A stretch of DNA of 53,187 nucleotides. Origin: Bacillota bacterium. GTDB lineage: Bacteria; Bacillota; UBA4882; UBA8346. The stretch is from NCBI GenBank assembly GCA_023435225.1, contig JAEYRX010000106.1:1-53187 (forward strand), read 5' to 3'. The stretch's first letter is position 1. Each line of letters begins with the position of its first letter. Shown piece by piece: positions 17,426-26,433 of this stretch. A program made the translations under genes and the position numbers. The notes beneath the pieces are model-generated. The model searched no databases and had not been told where the DNA came from. It saw nothing but the letters and a program-made list of their open reading frames with translations.

Positions 17426-19666
17426 TTACGGCTTTTTATGAATATTACATGGTTCCTTGGGCTCTTCGCCTTCCGGATATATTTCCGTAGATAATTTATC
17501 TTCCGGACAATATTGAGTGGCCAGTAAACCACTTTCGGTGCAAATTTTAACGATTACCATTTTCTTCTTTTGAGTCGGAGGAGAGCTTTTAGTGTCTGGT
17601 GATTGCTCCATCGTTACTCCAGGGTTGGAAATATCGGTAGTGATTGGATCATCCTGATAACTTTGATGCAAATGACAGGGAATAGTCGGTTCAGTCCCAG
17701 CCAGATATGTTTCAAATTTGGTTTCCGGACAAAAACCGGTGGCCAGTTCACCGCTTTGAGTACAGACTTCAATTCCGGTAACAACTCCGGGCGGTGGAGT
17801 AAAATCAGAGGGTGGAGTTTTTTCCAGCGCTTTACGCATGAAAGTCCCCCATAATCTGGCTGCTGTACCGCTCCCTATGGTAATACCGTCAATAGTAACA
17901 GGAATTCGTTGCGAATCATTACCAATCCATACTGAAGCCAATAAATCAGGGGTATAACCCACAAACCAGGCATTGGTATTATCACTGGAAGTTCCTGTTT
18001 TTCCGGCGGCCGGCCGGTCCATCATCGCCCCACGTCCGGTTCCCCGCATTATTACTCCTCGTAACATATCGGTAACCACATAAGCTGTTGATTCAGGTAT
18101 TGCTACTTGTTTATGAGGGCGGTCCTCGTATATCGTATTACCGTCAGCATCCTTTACTTCTAAGACTCCAATAGGGTCAACATAAATACCTTTATTGGCA
18201 AGTGGAGTATAGGCTCCGGCAATTTCCAGCGGAGTAACTCCCTTTGTCAGTCCACCAAGGGCTAAGGAAGAGAAATTAAGATCACTTTTTGCTCCTGTTA
18301 CCACCAAATTCCGCAATCCCATCTTTTTAGCATAATTTAATACTCTACTTGGACCCAAGCTTTCAACTAATTTGATGGCTATAATATTGACTGATTGTTC
18401 CAAGGCTTGGCGTAAAGCCACCTCACCCCGGAAAATTTTATCATAATTATTTGGTTTATAAGGACCTTGCGGTGTCTGATACTCTACTTCTTCATCAACC
18501 AAAATTGAGCTGGGAGTATACTGGCGGCTATCAATAGCTGCAGTATAGACAAAAGGTTTCATGGCTGAACCTGGTTGCCGGTGAGCGAAAACTGATCGAT
18601 TCAATTGAGTATTGCCATAATCTCTACCACCAATCATTGCTTTGATATAGCCGTTACGAGGATCGATAGCTACTAAAGCTACTTGCGGCTGAAATACCCC
18701 TAGTGAATCAGGTTTACCTCCTGATATGGCTTTCATTGCTTCTTCAGCAGCACCTTGAATCATGGGGTCTAAAGTGGTGTAGATTTGGTAACCACCAACA
18801 TACAGAGCTTCTTCACTAATTTTACCTTTTAAGCGTTGAACCACATAATCAATAAAATATGCCGCTCTTCTCCTATTAACAGATAAGGGTACGATATCTA
18901 AGGGTTTTTGATTATAAAACTCTTTATCAGCTTCAGTAATTGTTCCATATTTGGCCATTTGTTCCAATACCACCGCCCGGCGATTTTTGGTCGCTTTGGG
19001 GTGATTATATGGAGAGTAACCGGTGGGGTTTTTCGGTAAACCGGCTAATAAAGCAATTTGATGTACTTGGAGTTCGGAAACACTTTTACCAAAAAATAAT
19101 CTAGAGGCGGCTTCAACACCATATGCTCCGTGACCAAAGCAAATTTGATTTAAATATCGTTCTAGAATCTCTTCTTTAGTGTAATTTCGTTCAATACTCA
19201 TAGCCAAAAAGGCTTCTTGAATTTTACGGGACACGGTACGGTTCTGAGTCAAGAGGACGTTTCTAGCTAATTGCTGGGTTATAGTGCTGGCGCCTTGAAT
19301 AATATCTCCACCGCGGATATCAACCCATAAAGCTCTAAGAATCGCTTTAAGATCAATACCGGAGTGTTCATAAAAACGATTGTCTTCAACGTTAATTATC
19401 GCTTTTTTCATCATATCCGGGATGATTTTTAACGGCATTTCAATGCGGTTTTCAATATAAATTCTAGTAAACTCTTTATTGTTTAAATCGTAAAAAATGG
19501 TAGCTTGTTTGGGGGGGGGTAAGTTTAAAATATTTCTATTTGTTCCAATAACAAGTACAAAGGTAAATCCTAAGATAATTCCAATAATAACCGTAACTAG
19601 GATAATTATTTTATTTAAATTTTCGGAACGGCCACTATCATTAGTTGATTTTCTTTGAAAAAACAT
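17426..19666 (-). CDS. Class A penicillin-binding protein (PBP1A-type)
   Basis: This bifunctional membrane enzyme polymerises glycan strands and cross-links peptidoglycan. After an N-terminal membrane helix it has the glycosyltransferase domain (EDNRFYEHSGID box) and the transpeptidase domain with SXXK in RQPGSAMKPF, SVN and the KTG motif GKTGTSSDN. The C-terminal tail holds two similar Cys-containing repeats ending in EPTIPCHLH and EPKEPCNIH. I moved the start to ATG 19666 because GAGGAGG (19674-19680 on the minus strand) lies 7 bases upstream; this gives 746 residues. The longer in-frame ORF overlaps promoter sequence. Confidence 0.94.
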   Translation of the reverse strand: MFFQRKSTNDSGRSENLNKIIILVTVIIGIILGFTFVLVIGTNRNILNLPPPKQATIFYDLNNKEFTRIYIENRIEMPLKIIPDMMKKAIINVEDNRFYEHSGIDLKAILRALWVDIRGGDIIQGASTITQQLARNVLLTQNRTVSRKIQEAFLAMSIERNYTKEEILERYLNQICFGHGAYGVEAASRLFFGKSVSELQVHQIALLAGLPKNPTGYSPYNHPKATKNRRAVVLEQMAKYGTITEADKEFYNQKPLDIVPLSVNRRRAAYFIDYVVQRLKGKISEEALYVGGYQIYTTLDPMIQGAAEEAMKAISGGKPDSLGVFQPQVALVAIDPRNGYIKAMIGGRDYGNTQLNRSVFAHRQPGSAMKPFVYTAAIDSRQYTPSSILVDEEVEYQTPQGPYKPNNYDKIFRGEVALRQALEQSVNIIAIKLVESLGPSRVLNYAKKMGLRNLVVTGAKSDLNFSSLALGGLTKGVTPLEIAGAYTPLANKGIYVDPIGVLEVKDADGNTIYEDRPHKQVAIPESTAYVVTDMLRGVIMRGTGRGAMMDRPAAGKTGTSSDNTNAWFVGYTPDLLASVWIGNDSQRIPVTIDGITIGSGTAARLWGTFMRKALEKTPPSDFTPPPGVVTGIEVCTQSGELATGFCPETKFETYLAGTEPTIPCHLHQSYQDDPITTDISNPGVTMEQSPDTKSSPPTQKKKMVIVKICTESGLLATQYCPEDKLSTEIYPEGEEPKEPCNIHKKP

Positions 19667-19705
19667 CAAGTATCCTCCTCGGAGCATGTTTCCATTCTTG
19701 AAACA

Positions 19706-19714
19706 ATTATACCA
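19706..19714 (-). promoter_or_regulatory. Extended minus-10 element for the penicillin-binding protein gene
   Basis: On the minus strand the bases read TGGTATAAT, the extended minus-10 pattern, 40 bases before the ATG at 19666. No good minus-35 was seen. The core TATAAT is 19706-19711. Confidence 0.5.
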
Positions 19715-19776
19715 TATATTTTCCCAGATTAATAATATACCAAATTTTCTCTTCATAAAATTATAAGGGTGATATA

Positions 19777-20475
19777 ATGAGATTTAAACTAAAAAAGCGT
19801 TTTATTTTTTTTCAGGTTCCCCCATATCGGAGACGATGGATGAATTCGATGATAGCTGTGGGTATTTTCTGTCTTGTAATGGTTATCAGTTTCTATTTAG
19901 TTGACTTTAAAATGAGACCTGGTCTAAGACATTTGGCTGAAGTTAAATCAAGGTTAATTGCTACCCGAGCTATAAATGAGGTAATCAAATCCAAAATTAC
20001 ACCTGGTATTCAATATCGGAATCTAATGGCAATTCAATTAAATAATGAAGGAAAAGTGGCTTTACTACATCCTAATACCGGTGAAATTAATCGAATCTCT
20101 GCTGAAGTAACCTTAGCAATCCAAAATCGTTTGCAGGATTTACCTAAAGAAATCATTAAAATCCCAATTGGACAAATATCCGGTTCGAGAATGTTGGCCG
20201 GTTTTGGTCCTGATATCCCGGTCAGAGTGTACCCGGTAGGTTTTGTTGAGAGTTCAATTAATGATAATTTTGATTCAGCAGGTATAAACCAGGTTAGGCA
20301 CCGGATAAATGTAAATGTCAAAGCAATTGTAAAAATAGTAATCCCTTTGGTCAATCAGGAAATCCAGGTTGATACCACTATTCCGTTGGTAGAAACAATT
20401 ATTATGGGAGAAGTTCCTGATGTGTATGTGGGTAGAGGTGGGGTTATTATTCCGGGAGGGAATGGAAACCAATAA
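19777..20475 (+). CDS. yunB: Sporulation protein YunB
   Basis: YunB is a membrane-anchored sporulation protein of unknown biochemical role. The 232-residue protein begins with a basic stretch and one membrane helix (about 24-43), followed by an extracytoplasmic domain. The LRHLAEVKSRLIATRAIN segment after the helix and the GQISGSRMLAGFGPDIPVR segment match the family pattern. AAGGGTG precedes the ATG. It is divergent from the penicillin-binding protein gene with a short shared gap. Sigma-E control is expected from the family. Confidence 0.88.
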   Translation: MRFKLKKRFIFFQVPPYRRRWMNSMIAVGIFCLVMVISFYLVDFKMRPGLRHLAEVKSRLIATRAINEVIKSKITPGIQYRNLMAIQLNNEGKVALLHPNTGEINRISAEVTLAIQNRLQDLPKEIIKIPIGQISGSRMLAGFGPDIPVRVYPVGFVESSINDNFDSAGINQVRHRINVNVKAIVKIVIPLVNQEIQVDTTIPLVETIIMGEVPDVYVGRGGVIIPGGNGNQ

Positions 20476-20476
20476 T

Positions 20477-20512
20477 AATTGACAATTAGCAATTGAGAAT
20501 TGACAGTTAAAG
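20477..20512. repeat. AATTGAGAATTG word repeat, family 4, copy 3
   Basis: AATTGACAATTAGCAATTGAGAATTGACAG-type words directly after yunB. Confidence 0.6.
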
Positions 20513-20612
20513 ACCAACAGAGCGGTAAACTTGAAGGAAAATTTAGATAATTGGTGGAATACTAGCTATATTAATCTTATTTGTAATAAACTACTGAAAA
20601 TATGAGGCTAAT

Positions 20613-21266
20613 ATGAATCTGGATATTGAATTAAATAATTACCTGCAAGTGGCCCGGGGGTTATACCAGACCGGGCCTTCTCATGATTTTTCACATGTTG
20701 AAAGAGTATACAAATTAGCTTTAATGATTGGTCGCAAAGAAAAAGCCAATCTAAGAATAATTGGTGTAGCAGCTCTGTTTCACGATTTGGGTCGGGCAGA
20801 AGAAGCGGAAAGTGAAGGAGAGATTTGTCATGCAATTGCCGGTGCTGAAATAACTGCTAGAATTCTTAAAGACCATAATGAAGATCCGGAATTTATAAGG
20901 AGAGTTTGTGAATGTATTTCAACTCATCGTTTTCGCAAGGAGAATAAACCTCGAACTCTGGAAGCCAAATGTTTATTTGATGCGGACAAGCTTGATTCAC
21001 TGGGCGCTGTAGGAGTTGCCAGGGCTTATTTGTGGCTGGGAGAGCGCGGTGGTACTGTATACGTCAGCCGAGAAGTATGGGAAAAAACCGACTTTAAAAG
21101 TAATCGCCCTGAGGACGATTCCCTACAGAGGGAATGGTTTATTAAACTTAGGCTTATTCCTAAACAACTTTTTACAGCTACGGCTATTAAAATTGCCGCC
21201 AAAAGAGTTCGTACTTTAAAAAATTTTTTAAAAACGTTGGAACGAGAAGTAAATGGGGAAGAATAA
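20613..21266 (+). CDS. HD-domain metal phosphohydrolase
   Basis: A 217-residue cytosolic protein of the HD superfamily. The metal-binding residues are intact: H28, H57-D58 in LFHDLGR, H84 in the CHAIAGA segment and D123 in the FDADKLDS segment. This layout resembles YedJ/YpgQ-type nucleotide pyrophosphohydrolases, which act on nucleotides; the true substrate is unknown. GAGGCTA precedes the ATG. It is flanked on both sides by intergenic word repeats, so it is probably a single-gene unit. Confidence 0.85.
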   Translation: MNLDIELNNYLQVARGLYQTGPSHDFSHVERVYKLALMIGRKEKANLRIIGVAALFHDLGRAEEAESEGEICHAIAGAEITARILKDHNEDPEFIRRVCECISTHRFRKENKPRTLEAKCLFDADKLDSLGAVGVARAYLWLGERGGTVYVSREVWEKTDFKSNRPEDDSLQREWFIKLRLIPKQLFTATAIKIAAKRVRTLKNFLKTLEREVNGEE

Positions 21267-21268
21267 AT

Positions 21269-21410
21269 TCAATTGAGAATTGAGAATTGAGATTTGAGAA
21301 TTGACAGTCTTATCTAGTTTAGAGTTGTCAGTTGATAATTTAGAGTTTAAACAATTTAATAATGTTTAACTACCAACTATACTCTATAAACTGTAAACTA
21401 CATAACCTTC
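21269..21410. repeat. AATTGAGAATTG repeat and adjoining low-complexity inverted words
   Basis: Family 4 words (AATTGAGAATTGAGAATTGAG) at 21269-21310 are followed by AGTTTAGAGTTGTCAGTT and, further on, AACTACCAACTATACTC and AAACTGTAAACTAC. The two sides are partly complementary. A similar set of words (ACTGTAAAC, CAACTGTCAAC) lies at 8276-8340. Confidence 0.6.
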
Positions 21411-21458
21411 TGAACTCGGAAAATGAAACTCTTATTCTAATATAAAGGATAATTACGG

Positions 21459-22775
21459 ATGGAGATTAACTGGAATAAAGTACGGGAAGATGTAACTGAT
21501 ATAGTTCGGAACCTAATTCGGATCAATACTAGTAATCCGCCGGGAAATGAAACTGAGGCTGCTGTTTACCTTCAAAAAGTTTTAGGGCAGGCAGGGATTA
21601 ACTCTACAATCTATGAAGCAGCACCACAAAGGGGCAATCTGGTAGCATGTCTTGAAGGAAATGGAAAGAACAGACCATTAATCCTTTTAGCTCACTTGGA
21701 TGTAGTAGACGCAAATCCGACTCAATGGACCTATGACCCTTTTACCGGGATTATAGCCGAAAACCATATCTGGGGAAGGGGAACTCTAGATATGAAAGGA
21801 ATGTTGGCAATGGAGGTAATGGCTTTATTGCTTTATAAAAGAAGTGGCGAAATTCCCGGACGTGACTTGATTTTAGTAGCGGCTGCCGATGAAGAGAGTG
21901 GCGGAGTTTATGGGATGGACTGGTTGATTAAGCAGGGGATTCCCGGATTGGAAGAAGCTGAGTATGTAATTAACGAAGGTGGTGAAGGTAAAATTAAGGA
22001 TGGAGTTCCCGTCTATGCTTGCCAAAATGGTGAAAAAGGGGTTCTCTGGGTTAAAATCTCGGTACCCGGGATACCGGGACACGCTTCTATTCCTTCCAAG
22101 AATAATGCCATTGTTAAGATGACCAAAATTTTATCCAGAATCAGTCGTTATAAACAACCCTTGACTCTTTGTAATACTACCAGAGGTTATCTGGCACAAA
22201 TGGCAACCCAAAAGGGGGCTAAACTTCCAACTAATCATTCAACCTTGGATTACAGTTTAAAGATTTTTGCCAATCGCCATTTTTCTAAAGAAAAATCGGT
22301 GCAAGCTATGTTATACAATACGATTTCACCTACTGTTTTGCAGGCTGGTAAAAAAACCAACGTCCTACCTGATAAATGTGAACTAACTTTAGATTGCCGT
22401 TTACTGCCCGGAGAAACTCCGGAAAACTTTTATGAACGCTTAAAAGATTTTATCAATGATTCCGATGTTTCTTTAGAGATTATACAAGCAGCTAATCCAA
22501 CCGAATCTTCCACTGATACCAGGCTATACCAAGTAATTGAGCAAGCTGTCAGAGAAGAAAATCCTAAGGCATTTACGGTTCCTTATCTTTCTCCGGGAGG
22601 GACCGACTCCAGGTTTTTTAGGATTAGAGGTATTACCAGTTATGGATTCGTGCCGATTTTAATAACGGAAGCGGAATTTCAACGGATGCATGGAATAGAT
22701 GAGCGGATTTCCCTAACTAATTTAGAGCAAGGCGCCAGGATTCTATATCGGATTTTGAGGGAGATTAGTACTTAA
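21459..22775 (+). CDS. M20 family zinc peptidase
   Basis: This 438-residue enzyme of the M20/ArgE/DapE family hydrolyses an amide or peptide bond with two zinc ions. The metal-binding pattern is clear: AHLDVVDA near residue 79, GRGTLDMKG near 107, DEESGG near 145, and a late His in FQRMHGIDE. A lid/dimerisation domain lies between. The substrate cannot be told; it is not clearly DapE, ArgE or PepV. The gene is alone on the plus strand between repeats. AAAGGA precedes the ATG. Confidence 0.92.
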   Translation: MEINWNKVREDVTDIVRNLIRINTSNPPGNETEAAVYLQKVLGQAGINSTIYEAAPQRGNLVACLEGNGKNRPLILLAHLDVVDANPTQWTYDPFTGIIAENHIWGRGTLDMKGMLAMEVMALLLYKRSGEIPGRDLILVAAADEESGGVYGMDWLIKQGIPGLEEAEYVINEGGEGKIKDGVPVYACQNGEKGVLWVKISVPGIPGHASIPSKNNAIVKMTKILSRISRYKQPLTLCNTTRGYLAQMATQKGAKLPTNHSTLDYSLKIFANRHFSKEKSVQAMLYNTISPTVLQAGKKTNVLPDKCELTLDCRLLPGETPENFYERLKDFINDSDVSLEIIQAANPTESSTDTRLYQVIEQAVREENPKAFTVPYLSPGGTDSRFFRIRGITSYGFVPILITEAEFQRMHGIDERISLTNLEQGARILYRILREIST

Positions 22776-22828
22776 TATGGGTTTATTTTAAGTAGGCATA
22801 CGACACAGAGTGGTGGATAGATTGAATT

Positions 22829-22946
22829 GAGGGATTTTCATAATATAAATTGAACATTTTGACACAATATATTGATAGATATATCTGGGTTATTCACTAT
22901 ATATTGTATCAAAAAAATAATTATGGAAATTATGAAACTCCCTTAA
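22829..22946. repeat. GAGGGATTTTCATAAT element, family 2, copy 1
   Basis: The ends GAGGGATTTTCATAAT and ATTATGAAACTCCCTTA are near-complementary. The core has GACACAATATATTGA and TATATATTGTATC as a second inverted pair. Copies are at 39968-40085 and (core only) 35333-35382. Confidence 0.8.
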
Positions 22947-23025
22947 TTAACAATTTAACATAAAATTATAGAAAATTTTCTAAAGATAACTATAATTTAA
23001 CCGAAATTAATTTTGGAAGGAACTG

Positions 23026-23502
23026 ATGGGTCAAGTATTAGCCAGAAAAGAATTAACATTATGGACTGAAAAATGGCGGAAACAAAACCTGCGGATTGTT
23101 TTAACCAATGGTTGTTTTGATATTCTTCATGTCGGGCATGTAAGGTCACTCAAGGAAGCAAAATCATTTGGAGATATCTTGGTAGTTGGTTTAAACAGCG
23201 ATAAATCAGTGCGAAATCTGAAGGGGGAAACTCGTCCAATTATCTCGGAAATTGACCGGGCGGAGTTGATCGCCGCATTAAACCCGGTTGATTTTGTAAC
23301 TGTTTTTAATGAAAAAACAGCGACTGAATTGATTAAAATTATTAAACCCCGTTTTTATGTTAAAGGTGGAGACTATACCATTGATAACCTTCCTGAACGG
23401 GATATATTACTTCAATACCAAGTAGAAGTCAAATTCATCCCTTTGGTTTTCGGAGTTTCTACAACGGAGTTAGTTAATAAAATTAAGAAAGCAAATATAT
23501 AA
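23026..23502 (+). CDS. rfaE2: RfaE2/HldE-type nucleotidyltransferase
   Basis: A 158-residue cytidylyl/adenylyltransferase-fold protein. TNGCFDILHVGH holds the HXGH nucleotide motif at residues 35-38, and GVSTTELVNKI provides the late STT motif. It matches the adenylyltransferase half of HldE, which makes ADP-heptose from D-glycero-beta-D-manno-heptose 1-phosphate. No kinase half or other heptose genes are in the window, so a different sugar-phosphate or glycerol-phosphate substrate is possible. GGAAGGAA precedes the ATG. Confidence 0.88.
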   Translation: MGQVLARKELTLWTEKWRKQNLRIVLTNGCFDILHVGHVRSLKEAKSFGDILVVGLNSDKSVRNLKGETRPIISEIDRAELIAALNPVDFVTVFNEKTATELIKIIKPRFYVKGGDYTIDNLPERDILLQYQVEVKFIPLVFGVSTTELVNKIKKANI

Positions 23503-23504
23503 AA

Positions 23505-23620
23505 TTCAGTAATCAGGAGCCAGGAGTCAGCATATTTTCGCTTATGCTCTGAACCCAATAATTACTTTGGTACCAAAGCTTTATTTTTACTACTGACTCC
23601 TGACCTCTAAACTACTGATT
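23505..23620. repeat. GGAGTCAGGAG-type inverted repeat, family 3, copy 2
   Basis: Left words AATCAGGAGCCAGGAGTCAG, right words ACTGACTCCTGACC and ACTACTGATT. The middle holds the palindrome CTTTGGTACCAAAG, also seen (as CTTGGTACCAAAG) near 30592. Confidence 0.75.
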
Positions 23621-23635
23621 ATAGTGGAGGGAACC

Positions 23636-24121
23636 GTGGAACGTTTATCATTGATGCGGTCAACTATCGATGGTTTTATTGAAAGATTAAAGTCGAACCA
23701 AACTCAAGACCCTGCTTTACTAAAACGAAAAGAGTTTATTAACTCTTATAATATTGCCTTATTAGCGCATTTATTGGCTTTAAAAAGAGGTTTAAATCCG
23801 GAGTTAGCTGTTATAGCGGGGCATTTACATGCCATTGGTAGAGTTGTTCATGGTATTAGCGATTTATCTCATAGTACTCTCGGTGCTTTGGAAGCGGAAC
23901 GAGCGCTAAGGAAAGCCGGCTTGTTTTCGGAATCGGAGATATTTTCTATATGCAGTGCGATAAGGTCTCAATTTACTGTTGGCACTAAAGGCGGTCCTTA
24001 TGAAGAATTGTTAAAGGATGCTATTTTACTTGGCGATTATCTAGGTAAAGTTGATTATGAAATTGCCGGAGATAATCAGACTCGGTTAATGCATATTTTA
24101 ACGGAATTTGGGATGGCCTAG
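23636..24121 (+). CDS. Degenerate HD-domain protein
   Basis: A 161-residue mostly helical protein. The segment AGHLHAIGR (about 61-69) aligns by eye with the HD motif of HD-domain proteins, but the metal-binding Asp is replaced by Ala (HA instead of HD). It may therefore be a non-catalytic member or a distant metal-binding form. I chose GTG 23636 because GGAGGG lies 4 bases upstream; a longer in-frame GTG at 23624 overlaps that ribosome site. The role is unknown. A terminator shared with the converging phosphofructokinase gene follows. Confidence 0.65.
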   Translation: MERLSLMRSTIDGFIERLKSNQTQDPALLKRKEFINSYNIALLAHLLALKRGLNPELAVIAGHLHAIGRVVHGISDLSHSTLGALEAERALRKAGLFSESEIFSICSAIRSQFTVGTKGGPYEELLKDAILLGDYLGKVDYEIAGDNQTRLMHILTEFGMA

Positions 24122-24126
24122 GTTAA

Positions 24127-24155
24127 GTTCAATTGAGAATTGACAATTGATAATT
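24127..24155. repeat. AATTGAGAATTG word repeat, family 4, copy 4
   Basis: TTCAATTGAGAATTGACAAT-like words follow the stop of the degenerate HD gene. Confidence 0.6.
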
Positions 24156-24167
24156 TAAGACATAAAT

Positions 24168-24216
24168 AATGTCGCAAAGCTTCTTCCTTATTGGGTGAAG
24201 ATTTTTGCGACATTTT
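24168..24216. terminator. Terminator between converging genes
   Basis: Stem AATGTCGCAAA (24168-24178) and TTTGCGACATT (24204-24214), an internal CTTC/GAAG pairing, then T-rich sequence on the plus side. Confidence 0.8.
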
Positions 24217-24251
24217 AATTATTTTACTTGATTAAGAATCATAAACTTAGC

Positions 24252-25337
24252 TTAATCCCCAAACTCTACACCGATGCTTTTGGCGATCCGGATTAATTCT
24301 CCATCGGGAGGAACGGTTTTTAACTTGCCAACTGCTTCCTCCAATGAGACCGAAGTTATCTTACTCCCTTGTAAACTAACCATCATTCCAAACTTTTCTT
24401 CTTTAATAAATTCAACGGCAGCTACCCCAAAACGAGTAGATAGGATACGATCAAAAGGATTAGGACGGCCTCCCCGTTGAAGATGCCCAAGTACGGTAAC
24501 CCGTGATTCGATTCCGGTGAGTTCACTTAATTTATTAGCTACAACATGGCCAATTCCACCAAGTCTTACCGGATCAGGACTATCTTTGACAACTTGACTA
24601 ACAACCATTTCTCCGCCATTTGGTTTAGCCCCTTCGGCGACTACCACAATACTAAAGTTTTTACCGGCTTGCCTCCGTTCAAGCGCTTTGTTGGCGATTT
24701 TTTTAATATCATAAGAGATCTCCGGGATCATTATCATATCGGCTCCACCGGCGATACCTGATTCTAAAGCAATCCATCCGGCATATCTGCCCATAACTTC
24801 CAGCACCATTATTCGATGGTGGGATTCAGCAGTTGTATGCAATTTATCAAGGGCTTCGGTTGCGGTATCAACCGCGGTCATATAGCCAAAAGTTTTATCG
24901 GTACCGGATAAGTCGTTATCAATAGTTTTAGGGACTCCGACCACCTTTAAACCTTTACGGGCAAAATCCCGGGCACTGGTCAAAGTGCCGTCGCCACCTA
25001 TTAAAACCATGGCTTCAATTCCGTGAGATTTAATATTTTCGATTACTTGATCGGATTTATCAACGTATTTAACCTCGCCGTTTTCTTCTACTCTAAATTT
25101 AAAAGGGTTGTCCCGGTTGGAAGATCCCAAAATTGTTCCACCCCGGTCTAAAATTCCTGAAGCAGTTGAAAAGTCAAGCTTAACCCAGTCATTAAGCACT
25201 AAACCATGATAACCATCTTTAAAACCGATAACTTCACAACCATATTCACCAACCGCTGTTTTAACCACGGCCCTCAAAACAGCATTCAATCCGGGACAAT
25301 CACCGCCGCCGGTTATAACTCCGATTTTTTTTACCAA
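24252..25337 (-). CDS. pfkA: 6-phosphofructokinase (ATP-type by key residue)
   Basis: It phosphorylates fructose 6-phosphate in glycolysis. The motifs GGGDCPG (10-16), GGDGT (114-118) and PKTIDND (136-142) are present. The Gly at residue 117, in place of the Asp common in pyrophosphate enzymes, points to ATP; the Lys in PKTIDND is shared with the mixed 'long' PFK group. At 361 residues it is longer than the E. coli type and fits that group. The start is TTG, with GGGAG upstream. The donor should be treated as likely ATP, not proven. Confidence 0.92.
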   Translation of the reverse strand: MVKKIGVITGGGDCPGLNAVLRAVVKTAVGEYGCEVIGFKDGYHGLVLNDWVKLDFSTASGILDRGGTILGSSNRDNPFKFRVEENGEVKYVDKSDQVIENIKSHGIEAMVLIGGDGTLTSARDFARKGLKVVGVPKTIDNDLSGTDKTFGYMTAVDTATEALDKLHTTAESHHRIMVLEVMGRYAGWIALESGIAGGADMIMIPEISYDIKKIANKALERRQAGKNFSIVVVAEGAKPNGGEMVVSQVVKDSPDPVRLGGIGHVVANKLSELTGIESRVTVLGHLQRGGRPNPFDRILSTRFGVAAVEFIKEEKFGMMVSLQGSKITSVSLEEAVGKLKTVPPDGELIRIAKSIGVEFGD

Positions 25338-25805
25338 TTAAAACACTCCCTTTTGTAATAAGCCATTCTCTCTTAGGTTTTGACAATATCATTGAAGCCA
25401 TTTTAATGTATTGCCTCTAATGTTTGACTAATTAATAGATTAGCCGGGACTACTTCCGGCTTATCATTCTCAATATGACCCAGGTAATTTATTTCATAAT
25501 ATTAGTATTTGCTTTATTCCTCGAAATCCCTCCTGATTTATTGCTTTTTACCATTTATATGTTGTAAAATTAAGGTAATTGGCAGGGTAGATTAGGAATC
25601 AGGAAGAAAAAATAAAAAATAATTAATTATTCATACAACTTTCGCACTTAAATTTTAATGCACTATACCTCTTTACAAATATTTTCGTAATTCAAGAGGT
25701 CAATAATTAGCTTCAGTTGAATTTATATAAGGTGTTTTAATTTTGATATTGTCATTTATTATACCATATACCAAGAGCAAGACATAAAAAATGTAGGTGT
25801 ATACT
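25338..25805. other. 468-base region between pfkA and the Nudix gene
   Basis: Both flanking genes diverge from here, so their promoters must lie in it. A short hairpin AGCCGG/CCGGCT is at 25442-25461. TTGATA (25743) and TATACC (25767) are a weak promoter match for the Nudix gene. No ORF or known repeat family was seen. Confidence 0.5.
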
Positions 25806-26363
25806 ATGAAAATAATTGAAGAATTTTTAAAACAAGAACAAATTAGTATTTCCCTTACTAAAATGTGGCAGGATCCAAAACGGCAAAGGTTAAGTTGTCT
25901 TTGCTATTTGGAGGATAAAAGTAAACTTTTGTTATTATTACGAAATAAAGAGCCATTTGCAGACTTTTGGACCGCTCCCGGCGGGAAGATTGAGCCTGGT
26001 GAGGAACCCAGAGAAGCCATTATCCGCGAGATGATGGAAGAAAGCGGGTTGACAATTATTAATCCTTATTTGAAAGTAATAACTTCTGAAACCGGAAACG
26101 ATTCAAATTACAATTGGTTACTGTTTATATTCCGCTGCCAAGAGTATCAGGGGAGTTTAAAAGAATGTAATGAAGGTATTTTAGACTGGATACCGCGGGA
26201 ACAGTTAGCAGATATTAAACTTCCTGATGTTGACCGCCGTTTGTCACCCTTTATCTTCGATGATAATAAGCGGTATTTTATTCGCCTGAATTATAATGAT
26301 CAGCACCGGGTTGATTTTTTACGGGAAACAGTAATACCACCGCTCACCGGTAAATCCAAATAA
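25806..26363 (+). CDS. Nudix hydrolase, MutT-like
   Basis: A 185-residue protein with a perfect Nudix box: G-X5-E-X7-REMMEESGL, beginning at GKIEPGE and ending near residue 82. It probably hydrolyses a nucleoside diphosphate linked to another group; 8-oxo-dGTP clean-up is one option. About 20 residues precede the fold and about 45 follow it. I chose ATG 25806 over GTG 25797 because TAGGTG lies 6 bases before it. It lies 70 bases before the HAD hydrolase gene on the same strand and may be co-transcribed. Confidence 0.88.
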   Translation: MKIIEEFLKQEQISISLTKMWQDPKRQRLSCLCYLEDKSKLLLLLRNKEPFADFWTAPGGKIEPGEEPREAIIREMMEESGLTIINPYLKVITSETGNDSNYNWLLFIFRCQEYQGSLKECNEGILDWIPREQLADIKLPDVDRRLSPFIFDDNKRYFIRLNYNDQHRVDFLRETVIPPLTGKSK

Positions 26364-26433
26364 CAAATTGGCATTATATAGGTCTCCCTAAAATAAATAT
26401 AACATCATAAGTATTTATCTTAAGGGAGTATAC

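Noticed and set aside
19733..19761. TAATATA and CATAAAAT as a sigma-E promoter for yunB
   Set aside because: The hexamers and 14-base gap fit, but transcription would start inside or after the AAGGGTG ribosome site, so the message could not be translated normally from the chosen ATG.
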